From Jeotgalibaca sp052266715 (lineage in GTDB: Bacteria; Bacillota; Bacilli; Lactobacillales; Aerococcaceae), in NCBI GenBank assembly GCA_052266715.1, contig JBQPRB010000005.1: a DNA stretch of 64,000 bases. One strand, 5' to 3'. The translations under genes were made by a program, and so were the position numbers. Positions 44,347 to 52,919 of this stretch are shown here, in pieces. The stretch's first letter is position 1. Each line of letters begins with the position of its first letter. A model generated the notes under the pieces. That model was not told the DNA's origin and made no database searches. It saw nothing but the letters and a program-made list of their open reading frames with translations.

Positions 44347-47112
44347 ATGAAAATGAAAGAAACATTGCTTTTAGGAAAAACAGCTTTTCCTATGAAAGCC
44401 AATTTACCGGTTCGTGAGTTAGAACGGGAAAAAGATTGGGAAGAAAATCGTGTCTATGACAAGAGACAAGAAAAAAATGCCGACAAACCGACCTTTGTCC
44501 TGCATGATGGCCCACCATACGCAAATGGTGCGGTTCATATGGGACACGCTCTTAATAAAGTAAGTAAAGATATCATCGTTCGCTCAAAATCGATGTCAGG
44601 ATTCCGTTCTCCATATGTCCCCGGTTGGGATACACATGGTTTACCGATTGAACAAGCTTTAACAAATACAGGTGTTAACCGTAAAGAAATGAGCTTGGCA
44701 GAATTCCGTAAAATGTGTGAAGACTATGCTTGGCAACAAATTGACAGTCAACGTAGCGTATTTAAACGCTTGGGTGTTGCAGGGGATTGGGAAAATCCTT
44801 ATGTCACATTGACTCCTGAATATGAAGAAGCTGAAATCCGGGTATTTGGGAAAATGGCTGAAAAAGGCTATATTTATAAAGGTTTGAAACCTATTTATTG
44901 GTCGCCATCAAGTGAATCTTCATTAGCAGAAGCAGAAATTGAATATAAAGATGTTAAATCTGCATCTATTTATGTTGCTTTCTCTGTCAAAGATGGCAAA
45001 GGATTGTTAGACACTGATACTTCATTTGTTATTTGGACCACAACTCCTTGGACGTTACCTTCTAACTTGGGTATTTCCGTTCATCCTGATTTTAAATATG
45101 TACAAGTAGAAGCAGACGATCAAAAGTTTGTCGTGGCACAAGGCTTACTAGAAACCGTTACAGCTGAAATAGGATGGGAAAATGTATCTGTCTTGAAAGA
45201 GTTACAAGGATCTGACCTAGAACGCATGACTGCACAACACCCATTCTATGACCGTGAATCATTGGTAATGATCGGAGATCACGTAACATTGGATGCTGGT
45301 ACTGGTTTAGTCCATACTGCACCTGGACACGGGGAAGACGACTACATTATCGGTAGAAAATATGGTTTAGATGTCCTTTCACCAGTAGATGACCGTGGTT
45401 GTTTTACAAGCGAAGCACCAGGATTTGAAGGTATCTTCTACGATAAAGCGAATAAATTGATTACTGAATTATTGGAAGAAAAGGGTAAATTGTTGAAGTT
45501 GGACTTCTTCGTCCATAGCTACCCACATGACTGGCGTACGAAAAAACCAGTTATCTTCCGGGCGACACCACAATGGTTTGCATCCATTGACAAATTCCGC
45601 CAAGATATCCTGGATGAAATTGAAAACGTGGAATGGATTCACCCATCTGGTAAAGTCCGTTTGCATAACATGATTCGTGACCGTGGCGATTGGGTTATTT
45701 CCCGTCAACGTGTATGGGGAGTGCCATTACCAATTTTCTACGCAGAAAATAATGAACCAATCATCACCCCTGAAACAATTGATCACGTTGCTACTTTGAT
45801 TGGAGAGCATGGCTCAAACATCTGGTTTGAACGCGAAGCAAAAGAATTATTGCCAGAAGGATTTACGCATGAAGGCAGCCCGAATGGTCACTTTACTAAA
45901 GAAACAGATATCATGGATGTTTGGTTCGACTCTGGTTCTTCACACGAGGCGGTGTTGCGTACACGTGAAGATTTGACGTTCCCAGCCGATATGTACTTGG
46001 AAGGTTCTGACCAATACCGTGGCTGGTTTAACTCAAGTTTAACGACAAGTGTAGCCATCAATGGTGTTGCACCGTACAAGAGCGTCTTGTCTCAAGGATT
46101 CGTTCTGGACGGTGAAGGTCGCAAGATGAGTAAATCTGTGGGGAACACGGTTCTTCCTGAAAAAGTCATCAAGAACATGGGTGCCGATATCATCCGTCTA
46201 TGGGTGTCTTCTGTTGACTATGAATCTGATGTCCGTATTAGTGATGATATCTTGAAGCAAGTATCGGAGACTTATCGTAAAATCCGTAATACCATGCGAT
46301 TCCTGGTAGCAAATACCGAAGATTTCAATCCAGCTGAGCACCGTGTCGCTTATGAAGACTTACGTTCAGTAGATAAATACGTTGTAATCCGTTTGAATGA
46401 AGTGATCGAAACATGTTTGACTGCTTATAAAGAATACAGATTCTCAACAATCTATCAAACAATCATGAACTTCTGTACATTGGAACTATCTGCATTCTAC
46501 TTAAACTTCGCGAAAGATGTTGTTTATATCGAAAGTGAAAATGATAAAGTTCGTCGTTCAATGCAAACTGTTTTCTATGATGCACTTGCAGCCATTACAC
46601 GCTTGTTGACGCCAATCGTTCCTCACACAACTGAAGAAATTTGGGAGTATTTGAAAGAGGAAGAAGAATATGCACAATTGGCTGATTTCCCTGAAGCATC
46701 ATTTTCAGCTGACAAAGAAGAAGTTTTGACTGTTTGGGAGAAATTCATGGATGTCCGTGATGACATCTTGAAAGCATTGGAAGAAGCACGTAATGAAAAA
46801 ACAATCGGTAAATCTTTTGAAGCACACTTGACGCTTCATGCAAATGAAGAAGTCTTTGAATTGCTTGAATTGATTGACAAAGACTCCGATTTAGCGCAAC
46901 TCTTAATTGTTTCACAATTGGAAGTTCTTAAAGGAGAGCAAGAAGAAGCAATCCGTGTTGAAGTAAAACATGCAGAAGGCGAAACCTGTGAACGTTGTCG
47001 CGCCATCAAACCAGAAGTAGGTACAATCGAAGATGCACCTACATTATGTGAACGTTGTGCCAACATCGTACGCCAAGAATTCCCGGAAGCATTGGTTCCT
47101 GAAGTAGAATAA
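44347..47112 (+). CDS. ileS: isoleucyl-tRNA synthetase
   Basis: 921 residues from ATG 44347 (GGGGGA 9 nt upstream). The class I HIGH motif is HMGH (about 60-66), and the KMSKS motif appears exactly as KMSKS (near 595). A C-terminal zinc finger with two CERC pairs follows (about 884-907). It charges tRNA(Ile) and carries the CP1 editing domain between the catalytic halves. The zinc-finger type without a long eukaryote-like extension is the ordinary bacterial form. It is controlled by the upstream T-box. Confidence 0.97.
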   Translation: MKMKETLLLGKTAFPMKANLPVRELEREKDWEENRVYDKRQEKNADKPTFVLHDGPPYANGAVHMGHALNKVSKDIIVRSKSMSGFRSPYVPGWDTHGLPIEQALTNTGVNRKEMSLAEFRKMCEDYAWQQIDSQRSVFKRLGVAGDWENPYVTLTPEYEEAEIRVFGKMAEKGYIYKGLKPIYWSPSSESSLAEAEIEYKDVKSASIYVAFSVKDGKGLLDTDTSFVIWTTTPWTLPSNLGISVHPDFKYVQVEADDQKFVVAQGLLETVTAEIGWENVSVLKELQGSDLERMTAQHPFYDRESLVMIGDHVTLDAGTGLVHTAPGHGEDDYIIGRKYGLDVLSPVDDRGCFTSEAPGFEGIFYDKANKLITELLEEKGKLLKLDFFVHSYPHDWRTKKPVIFRATPQWFASIDKFRQDILDEIENVEWIHPSGKVRLHNMIRDRGDWVISRQRVWGVPLPIFYAENNEPIITPETIDHVATLIGEHGSNIWFEREAKELLPEGFTHEGSPNGHFTKETDIMDVWFDSGSSHEAVLRTREDLTFPADMYLEGSDQYRGWFNSSLTTSVAINGVAPYKSVLSQGFVLDGEGRKMSKSVGNTVLPEKVIKNMGADIIRLWVSSVDYESDVRISDDILKQVSETYRKIRNTMRFLVANTEDFNPAEHRVAYEDLRSVDKYVVIRLNEVIETCLTAYKEYRFSTIYQTIMNFCTLELSAFYLNFAKDVVYIESENDKVRRSMQTVFYDALAAITRLLTPIVPHTTEEIWEYLKEEEEYAQLADFPEASFSADKEEVLTVWEKFMDVRDDILKALEEARNEKTIGKSFEAHLTLHANEEVFELLELIDKDSDLAQLLIVSQLEVLKGEQEEAIRVEVKHAEGETCERCRAIKPEVGTIEDAPTLCERCANIVRQEFPEALVPEVE

Positions 47113-47118
47113 ATTTTT

Positions 47119-47156
47119 ACAAGAGTGCGTCCCGGATGGGATGTGCTCTTTTTCTT
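47119..47156 (+). terminator. ileS terminator
   Basis: AAGAG..GTCCC / GGGAT..CTCTT hairpin with a TTTTTCTT tail. Confidence 0.78.
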
Positions 47157-47173
47157 ATTATAGTTTTTTCTTT

Positions 47174-47388
47174 GTTATCGGTGAAGGAAATGCCCTCCGG
47201 TCTGCGGGTTTGCTTGTGTACTGCCGTGGGACCGCCCGGAGCCTACAGTCTCCGGGCTTGCAAGCCTCAAAGGGACCGTAGACGCTGAAGCGTCAACGGT
47301 CCCTACTTTCGCATTGCATCCAGTACACGGCCACAAGCAACCACACCGTCCTTCGGGATTTCCGCGAAGAATACCTACCAACACCATA
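47174..47388 (+). repeat. long foldback element, copy 2
   Basis: About 215 bp sharing most of its sequence with 11608-11977: GGTGAAGGAAATGCCCT, TTTGCTTGTGTACTGCCGTG, TCTCCGGGCTTGCAAGCC, CTACTTTCGCATTGCATCC, CCTTCGGGATTTCCG and ATACCTACCAACACCATAA. The two ends are imperfectly complementary. Its core is a short hairpin, GGGACCGT/ACGGTCCC around GACGCT/AGCGTC (47272-47303), instead of the two hairpins in copy 1. The 7 bp TGGTGTT near the left end of copy 1 is missing here. Same orientation as copy 1, and likewise just after a rightward gene. Confidence 0.78.
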
Positions 47389-47489
47389 ATTGTAAAGCCT
47401 GTTATTGTTGCTGTTAGTTTAATTCTTCAGAAGTATCCAACATAGAAAGTTAAAAAGCATCGATTGTTTGCTCAAAATTTTCCTATAGG

Positions 47490-47660
47490 GTGCTCAATAG
47501 GAAGCACTGAGTAAACCTACTCGTTCAAAAAGCTCACTGAAATAAAAAATCGACTATGAGTGAGCTTTTTTTCACAATAAAGTTCACTCAAAATAAATAT
47601 TTCACCTGAGTGAGCTTTTTATTCAAAAAAAGCCTACTCATAAAATTGAGTGCGCTTCTC
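47490..47660 (+). repeat. degenerate tandem hairpin array
   Basis: About four units with a 49-50 bp period. Left arms (ACTGA/ACTCA) sit at 47536, 47586 and 47636; right arms (TGAGT) at 47508, 47557, 47607 and 47647. Units two and three have exactly 16 nt between arms, the last 6 nt. The first unit is weakest. Longer arms read AAAAGCTCACT / AGTGAGCTTTT, giving terminator-like hairpins with T-runs. The same geometry recurs at 60646-60831. Nothing was recognised at 47389-47489. Confidence 0.65.
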
Positions 47661-47674
47661 ATACAAAAAAGATA

Positions 47675-47703
47675 TTGACAAAGGAATGGCAATCCTCTAA
47701 AAT
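47675..47703 (+). promoter_or_regulatory. leu operon promoter
   Basis: TTGACA (47675-47680), 17-nt spacer, TAAAAT (47698-47703), about 50 nt before the leader peptide. Confidence 0.8.
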
Positions 47704-47755
47704 GAGATAAAGTTAAGAATTGTTAAAAAAAAATTAGAAAAAAGGAGGAGTTGTC

Positions 47756-47827
47756 ATGAAACAGTTTATAAAATCAACAATTAAATGTGAAGCGACAATT
47801 TCTTCTTTCTTCAGCTTATTATTGTAG
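47756..47827 (+). CDS. leu operon leader peptide
   Basis: 23 codons with a strong AAAGGAGGAG ribosome site. The peptide ends Ser-Leu-Leu-Leu-stop, with codons TTA TTA TTG at 47816-47824. Consecutive leucine codons immediately before a stop, followed by alternative RNA hairpins and then leuA, are the classic arrangement of a ribosome-mediated attenuator. The peptide itself is not expected to have a function. It is too short for standard gene calling. Confidence 0.85.
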   Translation: MKQFIKSTIKCEATISSFFSLLL

Positions 47828-47946
47828 CAGGGCTTGGACACTGGCATACCAGTCGTTTAGGCCCTGTTTAGCATTGATAAATAATGGGGCTGAAGCGAAA
47901 ACATACGACCTTCCAAAGCACCCATTATTTATGGGTGCTTTTTTTG
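47828..47946 (+). promoter_or_regulatory. leu operon attenuator
   Basis: A first hairpin, CAGGGC/GCCCTG with inner ACTGG/CCAGT, spans 47828-47866 directly after the leader stop. The terminator is AAAGCACCCAT/ATGGGTGCTTT (47915-47941) plus T-run. ATAAATAATGGG (47877-47888) is perfectly complementary to CCCATTATTTAT (47921-47932) and so forms a competing antiterminator. The 3' arm of the first hairpin can also pair with GGGGCTGAAGCG (47886-47897), so the exact switching order is unresolved. Confidence 0.85.
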
Positions 47947-47989
47947 TGAAAAATATCTAATAGAAATTCACGAACTGGAGGAACGGAAA

Positions 47990-49546
47990 ATGACAAAAAA
48001 TCAATACATTCAATTTTTTGATACGACACTGCGGGACGGTGAACAGACACCGGGTGTAAATTTTAACACGAAAGAAAAAGTCCAAATCGCTTTGCAAATG
48101 GAAAAATGGGGCATCGATGTGATCGAGGCAGGGTTCCCGATTTCTTCCGAGGGAGATTTCGAAGCTGTCCAGGCGATTGCACAAGCTGTAAAAACGATGA
48201 CAGTGGCCGGGTTGGCCCGGTGTAACGAAGAAGACATTGATACGTGCTATACAGCTTTAAAAGATGCGGTTGATCCGCAAATTCACATCTTCCTGGCCAC
48301 GAGCCCTATTCATATGCGAGACAAATTGAAAATGAACCAAGAAGAAGTCTTGGATTCAATTGCTCACCACGTTGCATATGCAAAAAAGAAATTCGAAAAA
48401 GTGCAGTTCTCACCAGAAGATGCTACCCGCAGCGATTGGGATTTTCTCGTGAAGGTGATTAATGTCGCGATTGAAAATGGGGCAACCATCATCAATGTGC
48501 CGGATACGGTCGGCTACACGAATCCAACCGAATTCGGCAATTTGTTCAAGTTCCTGAAAGAAAATGTGTCTCGTTTCGATGATGTCATTTTCTCCTCACA
48601 CTGTCATGATGATTTGGGAATGGCAACCGCGAATGCATTGGCGGCAATCGAAAACGGTGCGCTACGGATAGAAGGGACCATCAACGGAATCGGAGAACGA
48701 GCAGGTAACACAGCCTTGGAAGAGGTAGCTGTGGCGCTGCATATCCGTAAAGACCATTACCAAAAAGAATGTGGCATCATCCTGAACGAGACTAAACGGA
48801 CGAGTGACTTGGTGAGTCGACTGTCAGGAATGCCCGTTCCACGCAATAAAGCGGTCATTGGTGGCAATGCCTATGCACACGAGTCGGGTATCCATCAAGA
48901 TGGCGTATTGAAGAATCCTGAGACTTACGAAATCATCACCCCACAATTAGTTGGGGTCGCGCAAAACAGCTTGCCACTCGGTAAACTTTCAGGCCGCCAC
49001 GCTTTTGTAGATCGAATTCAACAAATGGGTTATGACATTAACAACCCTGAGGAAATAAAAGTGCTGTTTTCCCGTTTCAAAGAATTGGCGGACAAAAAGA
49101 AAAATGTTACCGATGAGGATCTACATGCACTGATGGTCGGAAAAACCATAGAGGAAGAGTCTCAATATGAATTGACGCGTCTGCAACTACAATATGTGAC
49201 AGACGGGGTGCAAGCGGCGATCGTTGACATTCGTGACAAAGAAAACCAACAAGTTCAGCTGCAGGATTCCGCGACGGGGGCAGGGAGTATTGAAGCCATT
49301 TACAATACAATCAACCGAATCCTGGAACAGGAAATCATCTTGAAAGAATACAATATAGAAGCAATCACAGGCGGGAAAGATGCTCAGGCTGAAGTCCATG
49401 TCGTGGTTGAAGATGAGGAAGGCAAACGTTACTACGGTACAGGCATTGACTACGATGTTTTAACAGCTTCTGCGAAAGCCTACATTCAAGCAAGTGGAAA
49501 AGCGAAAAACAAACAAGTGAATGAAAAAATCCTGACCTATTTATAA
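47990..49546 (+). CDS. leuA: 2-isopropylmalate synthase
   Basis: 518 residues, full length. FDTTLRDGEQTPGV at the N-terminus, SSHCHDDLGMA with metal-binding histidines (about 200-210), NGIGERAGN, and a C-terminal leucine-binding regulatory domain (about 390-518) are all present. It condenses acetyl-CoA with 2-ketoisovalerate. Feedback control by leucine is expected from the regulatory domain. First structural gene of leuABCD. Confidence 0.97.
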   Translation: MTKNQYIQFFDTTLRDGEQTPGVNFNTKEKVQIALQMEKWGIDVIEAGFPISSEGDFEAVQAIAQAVKTMTVAGLARCNEEDIDTCYTALKDAVDPQIHIFLATSPIHMRDKLKMNQEEVLDSIAHHVAYAKKKFEKVQFSPEDATRSDWDFLVKVINVAIENGATIINVPDTVGYTNPTEFGNLFKFLKENVSRFDDVIFSSHCHDDLGMATANALAAIENGALRIEGTINGIGERAGNTALEEVAVALHIRKDHYQKECGIILNETKRTSDLVSRLSGMPVPRNKAVIGGNAYAHESGIHQDGVLKNPETYEIITPQLVGVAQNSLPLGKLSGRHAFVDRIQQMGYDINNPEEIKVLFSRFKELADKKKNVTDEDLHALMVGKTIEEESQYELTRLQLQYVTDGVQAAIVDIRDKENQQVQLQDSATGAGSIEAIYNTINRILEQEIILKEYNIEAITGGKDAQAEVHVVVEDEEGKRYYGTGIDYDVLTASAKAYIQASGKAKNKQVNEKILTYL

Positions 49547-49558
49547 GGAGGCAAAAAC

Positions 49559-50605
49559 ATGAATTACACGATTGCGGCATTGCCCGGAGATGGCATTGGA
49601 CCGGAAATTATGGCAAGTGGATTGACACTGTTGGAATCAATCGGTAAAAAATTTCAACATTCATTCAATGTGACAGTTTACCCATTCGGAGGGGCGGGTA
49701 TTGACGAAACGGGTGACCCCATTCCCACGCAAACAATCAAGGGTTGCACCGGAGCAGATGCCATTCTCTTAGGGGCGATTGGCGGTCCGAAATGGGAACA
49801 GGAGGAAAAAACCCCTGAGGATGGACTATTACAATTGCGGAAAACCTTGGGCCTTTTTTCAAATATCCGTCCCATTGTCGTCAGTGACAGCATTGCCCAT
49901 CTTTCTCCGTTGAAAACGGAAAGGGTGAAAGGAACGGACTTCATCGTTGTCAGGGAACTGACAGGTGGGTTGTATTTCGGACAACCGAAGCACTGGAATG
50001 ATGATGAAGCCACGGACACCTTGTTTTATAAAAAGAGCGAAATCGAACGGATTGTCCGCCAGGCTTTCGAACTGGCGATGACGCGCAAGAAAAAAATGAC
50101 ATCCGTCGATAAAGCCAACGTGTTGGCCAGCAGTAAACTGTGGCGCAAGACGGTCAATGAGCTGGCAGCCTCGTACCCGGAAGTGACAGTGGACCATTTG
50201 TATGTGGATGCCGCTTCCATGAAACTGATTCAAAATCCGACCGCTTTCGATGTCATCGTGACGGAAAACATGTTCGGTGACATTTTGAGTGATGAAGCTT
50301 CTGTCATCACGGGTTCCTTGGGCATGCTGCCGTCAGGCAGTCATGCCATTTCGGGGCCATCGTTATACGAACCAATCCATGGCTCAGCACCGGATATTGC
50401 GGGAAAAAATATGGCCAATCCGATGTCGATGATTTTATCCGTCGCCATGATGCTCCGCCAAAGTTTCAATCTAAACGAGGAAGCGCAAGCACTCGAGGAA
50501 GCAGCGAAACAGGCGATGGATGCAGACTATTTGACCGCGGATTTGGGCGGCACGACGACGACCACCGCCTTCACCGAGCAAGTGAAAGCTATTTTAGAAA
50601 ATTAA
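49559..50605 (+). CDS. leuB: 3-isopropylmalate dehydrogenase
   Basis: 348 residues. LPGDGIGPE at the N-terminus, LRKTLGLFSNIRP, the tyrosine in RELTGGLYFG and the metal site NMFGDILSDEASVITGSLGMLPS identify LeuB. NAD-dependent oxidative decarboxylation yields 2-ketoisocaproate. By eye this gene uses more G/C-ending codons than ileS or the division genes. Confidence 0.97.
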   Translation: MNYTIAALPGDGIGPEIMASGLTLLESIGKKFQHSFNVTVYPFGGAGIDETGDPIPTQTIKGCTGADAILLGAIGGPKWEQEEKTPEDGLLQLRKTLGLFSNIRPIVVSDSIAHLSPLKTERVKGTDFIVVRELTGGLYFGQPKHWNDDEATDTLFYKKSEIERIVRQAFELAMTRKKKMTSVDKANVLASSKLWRKTVNELAASYPEVTVDHLYVDAASMKLIQNPTAFDVIVTENMFGDILSDEASVITGSLGMLPSGSHAISGPSLYEPIHGSAPDIAGKNMANPMSMILSVAMMLRQSFNLNEEAQALEEAAKQAMDADYLTADLGGTTTTTAFTEQVKAILEN

Positions 50606-50620
50606 AGGAGGATTCACAGC

Positions 50621-52009
50621 ATGAGTAAAACCCTTTTTGATAAAGTTTGGGACAGACATGTCATAGCCGGTATCGAAGGTGAACCACAATTACTTTATGT
50701 GGATTTGCACCTGATTCATGAAGTGACCTCTCCGCAAGGGTTCGACGGTTTACGGGAAGCGAATCGGAAAGTTAGACGACCTGACAAAACAATCGCAACC
50801 GTTGACCACAATTTACCAACGGAAGATATCTTCAATATCAAGGATTTAATATCAAAAAATCAGATTGAGACCTTGCAGAAAAATTGTAAGGAATTCACCA
50901 TCCCGTTGATGGACATCGGGACTGCCAATCAAGGCATTGTCCATATGGTCGGACCCGAACTAGGCGCAACCCAGCCGGGAAAAGTTGTGGTCTGTGGGGA
51001 TTCGCATACGGCTACGCACGGTGCTTTTGGGGCTTTGGCCTTCGGGATTGGCAGTTCTGAGGTGGAGCATGTTTTTGCGACCCAAACCATTTGGCAAAAG
51101 AAACCAATGTCGCTTGGAGTCGAAATTACTGGCAAATTAGCTTCTGGCGTCTACGCGAAAGATATTATCTTGCATTTGATTGCGACCTACGGAACGGCTT
51201 TTGGGAGTGGATATGCGATTGAGTTTTTCGGTGAAACGGTTGAAGGCTTGTCGATGGAAGAAAGAATGACCATCTGTAACATGTCCATCGAATTCGGGGC
51301 CAAAATCGGGATGATGGCGCCCGATCAAACCACTTATGATTATCTGCGGGGTCGCCAGTATGCGCCCGAAAACATCGCGCTAGCCATAACGGATTGGGAA
51401 ACCTTGAAGAGTGATCCAGAAGCTACCTATGATACGCTTATTTCCCTTGATGTTTCCGATTTGGGACCTTATGTGACCTGGGGGACAAATCCGGGCATGG
51501 GTGTGCCTTTCGGCGAACAGTTTCCTCCCGCCATGGATCAAAATGACGAACGCGCTTATCATTATATGAATCTCAAGCCAGGTCAAACAGCGGAAGATAT
51601 TCCCTTGGGGTATGTCTTTATCGGATCCTGTACGAATTCACGACTCTCCGATTTAATGGAAGCAGCGAAATACATCCAAGGAGGAAAAGTTCTGGATCAT
51701 ATTCGGGCCTTGGTAGTCCCAGGTAGCCGTAGCGTGCGTGATGCCGCACAAGAACTAGGGTTAGACGAAATATTCATCGCAGCCGGATTTGAATGGCGCG
51801 AACCAGGCTGTTCAGCATGTCTGGGCATGAATCCTGATAAAGTACCAGCCGGCGTTCACTGTGCCTCGACTTCCAACCGAAACTTTGAAGGACGTCAGGG
51901 AAAAGGGGCGCGGACGCATTTGGTCAGCCCAGCCATGGCGGCAGCGGCAGCAATAAACGGAAAATTTGTGGACATCAGAAAGGTAGGGGTGGCGCATGGA
52001 GCCAATTAA
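50621..52009 (+). CDS. leuC: 3-isopropylmalate dehydratase large subunit
   Basis: 462 residues. The [4Fe-4S] ligands are in GSCTNSRLSDL and CSACLGMNPD; VCGDSHTATHGAFGALAFGIG is the aconitase-family signature. With LeuD it isomerises 2- to 3-isopropylmalate. It overlaps leuD by 14 nt. Confidence 0.97.
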   Translation: MSKTLFDKVWDRHVIAGIEGEPQLLYVDLHLIHEVTSPQGFDGLREANRKVRRPDKTIATVDHNLPTEDIFNIKDLISKNQIETLQKNCKEFTIPLMDIGTANQGIVHMVGPELGATQPGKVVVCGDSHTATHGAFGALAFGIGSSEVEHVFATQTIWQKKPMSLGVEITGKLASGVYAKDIILHLIATYGTAFGSGYAIEFFGETVEGLSMEERMTICNMSIEFGAKIGMMAPDQTTYDYLRGRQYAPENIALAITDWETLKSDPEATYDTLISLDVSDLGPYVTWGTNPGMGVPFGEQFPPAMDQNDERAYHYMNLKPGQTAEDIPLGYVFIGSCTNSRLSDLMEAAKYIQGGKVLDHIRALVVPGSRSVRDAAQELGLDEIFIAAGFEWREPGCSACLGMNPDKVPAGVHCASTSNRNFEGRQGKGARTHLVSPAMAAAAAINGKFVDIRKVGVAHGAN

Positions 52010-52583
52010 AGTACACAACGGGAAAACCGTCGCGCTTATGAATGACAATATCGATACTGATCAAATCATTCCCAAAGTATTTTTGAAGCGTATCGAAAAA
52101 ACGGGCTTTGGCGCATTTGTTTTTGATGAGTGGCGTTTCTTGAAGAATGGCAAACCCAATCCCGAATTCCCCTTGAATGATGGGGACAGGCAGGAAGCAA
52201 CCATCCTGATTACGGGTGATAATTTCGGATGCGGATCGTCCCGTGAGCATGCGGCTTGGGCACTGAAGGATTACCGATTCCGGGTAATCATAGCAGGAAG
52301 TTACAGTGATATCTTCTATATGAACGCATTGAAAAATGGGTTATTGCCGATTGAGCTGGCGCAAGATGTACGTGACGTTCTGGCACAATTGCCTGGGGAT
52401 GCCGTCATCCAAGTTGATTTACCGAACCAAGTGGTCAAGACCGACAGCAATGAATTCCCATTCAAAATCGATCCGACCTGGAAACATAAATTGATTAATG
52501 GTATTGATGACATCACGGAAACCATGACTTATCAAGAAGCAATTTCTGCTTATGAAGCGCAGTGGGATTTAGTATACAGCTAA
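51996..52583 (+). CDS. leuD: 3-isopropylmalate dehydratase small subunit
   Basis: 195 residues. DNIDTDQIIPKVFLK and GDNFGCGSSREHAAWAL are the swivel-domain signatures. It overlaps leuC and ends the operon; the next promoter begins right at its stop codon. Confidence 0.97.
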   Translation: MEPIKVHNGKTVALMNDNIDTDQIIPKVFLKRIEKTGFGAFVFDEWRFLKNGKPNPEFPLNDGDRQEATILITGDNFGCGSSREHAAWALKDYRFRVIIAGSYSDIFYMNALKNGLLPIELAQDVRDVLAQLPGDAVIQVDLPNQVVKTDSNEFPFKIDPTWKHKLINGIDDITETMTYQEAISAYEAQWDLVYS

Positions 52584-52612
52584 TTGACATTCCACCTTTT
52601 AATGGGTATATT
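52584..52612 (+). promoter_or_regulatory. promoter of the met leader
   Basis: TTGACA (52584-52589), 17-nt spacer, TATATT (52607-52612), abutting the leuD stop codon. Confidence 0.8.
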
Positions 52613-52618
52613 ATTAAA

Positions 52619-52900
52619 TATATATGAAACTTTGATGAGAAGAGTAGCTGATGAGCAAAAATAAAGAGAGCCCGGATGGTGAGAAAGGGTATTGCGCAAA
52701 TTGGTGAAGATGAACTCTGAGTTTTCGGATGGTTCACGCTATCCGGACGGCCGCAACCGATAGATTGCTAGGCATCAACAGGTGCTGATGAGACATTTTC
52801 CCGTAAGGGCAATGTGAAAAAGGGTGGTAACACGAAGTATTCGTCCCTTTACTTATTGATTAATCAATAGGTAGAGGGGTGGATGCTTCTTTTTTTATAA
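52619..52900 (+). promoter_or_regulatory. methionine-type T-box leader of metA
   Basis: The T-box core AGGGTGGTAACACG is at 52821-52834. A terminator follows (AAGTATTCGTCCCTTTA paired with AGGGGTGGATGCTT, T-run to about 52897). Stem I features are visible: AGTAGC, AGAGAGC near 52653, and CTCT just 3' of an ATG followed by A (52710-52712), which fits a methionine specifier loop. Transcription of the met genes would rise when tRNA(Met) is uncharged. Confidence 0.88.
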
Positions 52901-52919
52901 AAAATAGGATGTGAAAAAA

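Noticed and set aside
47175..47387. Leftward 70-residue open frame inside foldback copy 2
   Set aside because: It lies wholly in the repeat, lacks a ribosome site, and the frame is not kept in copy 1.
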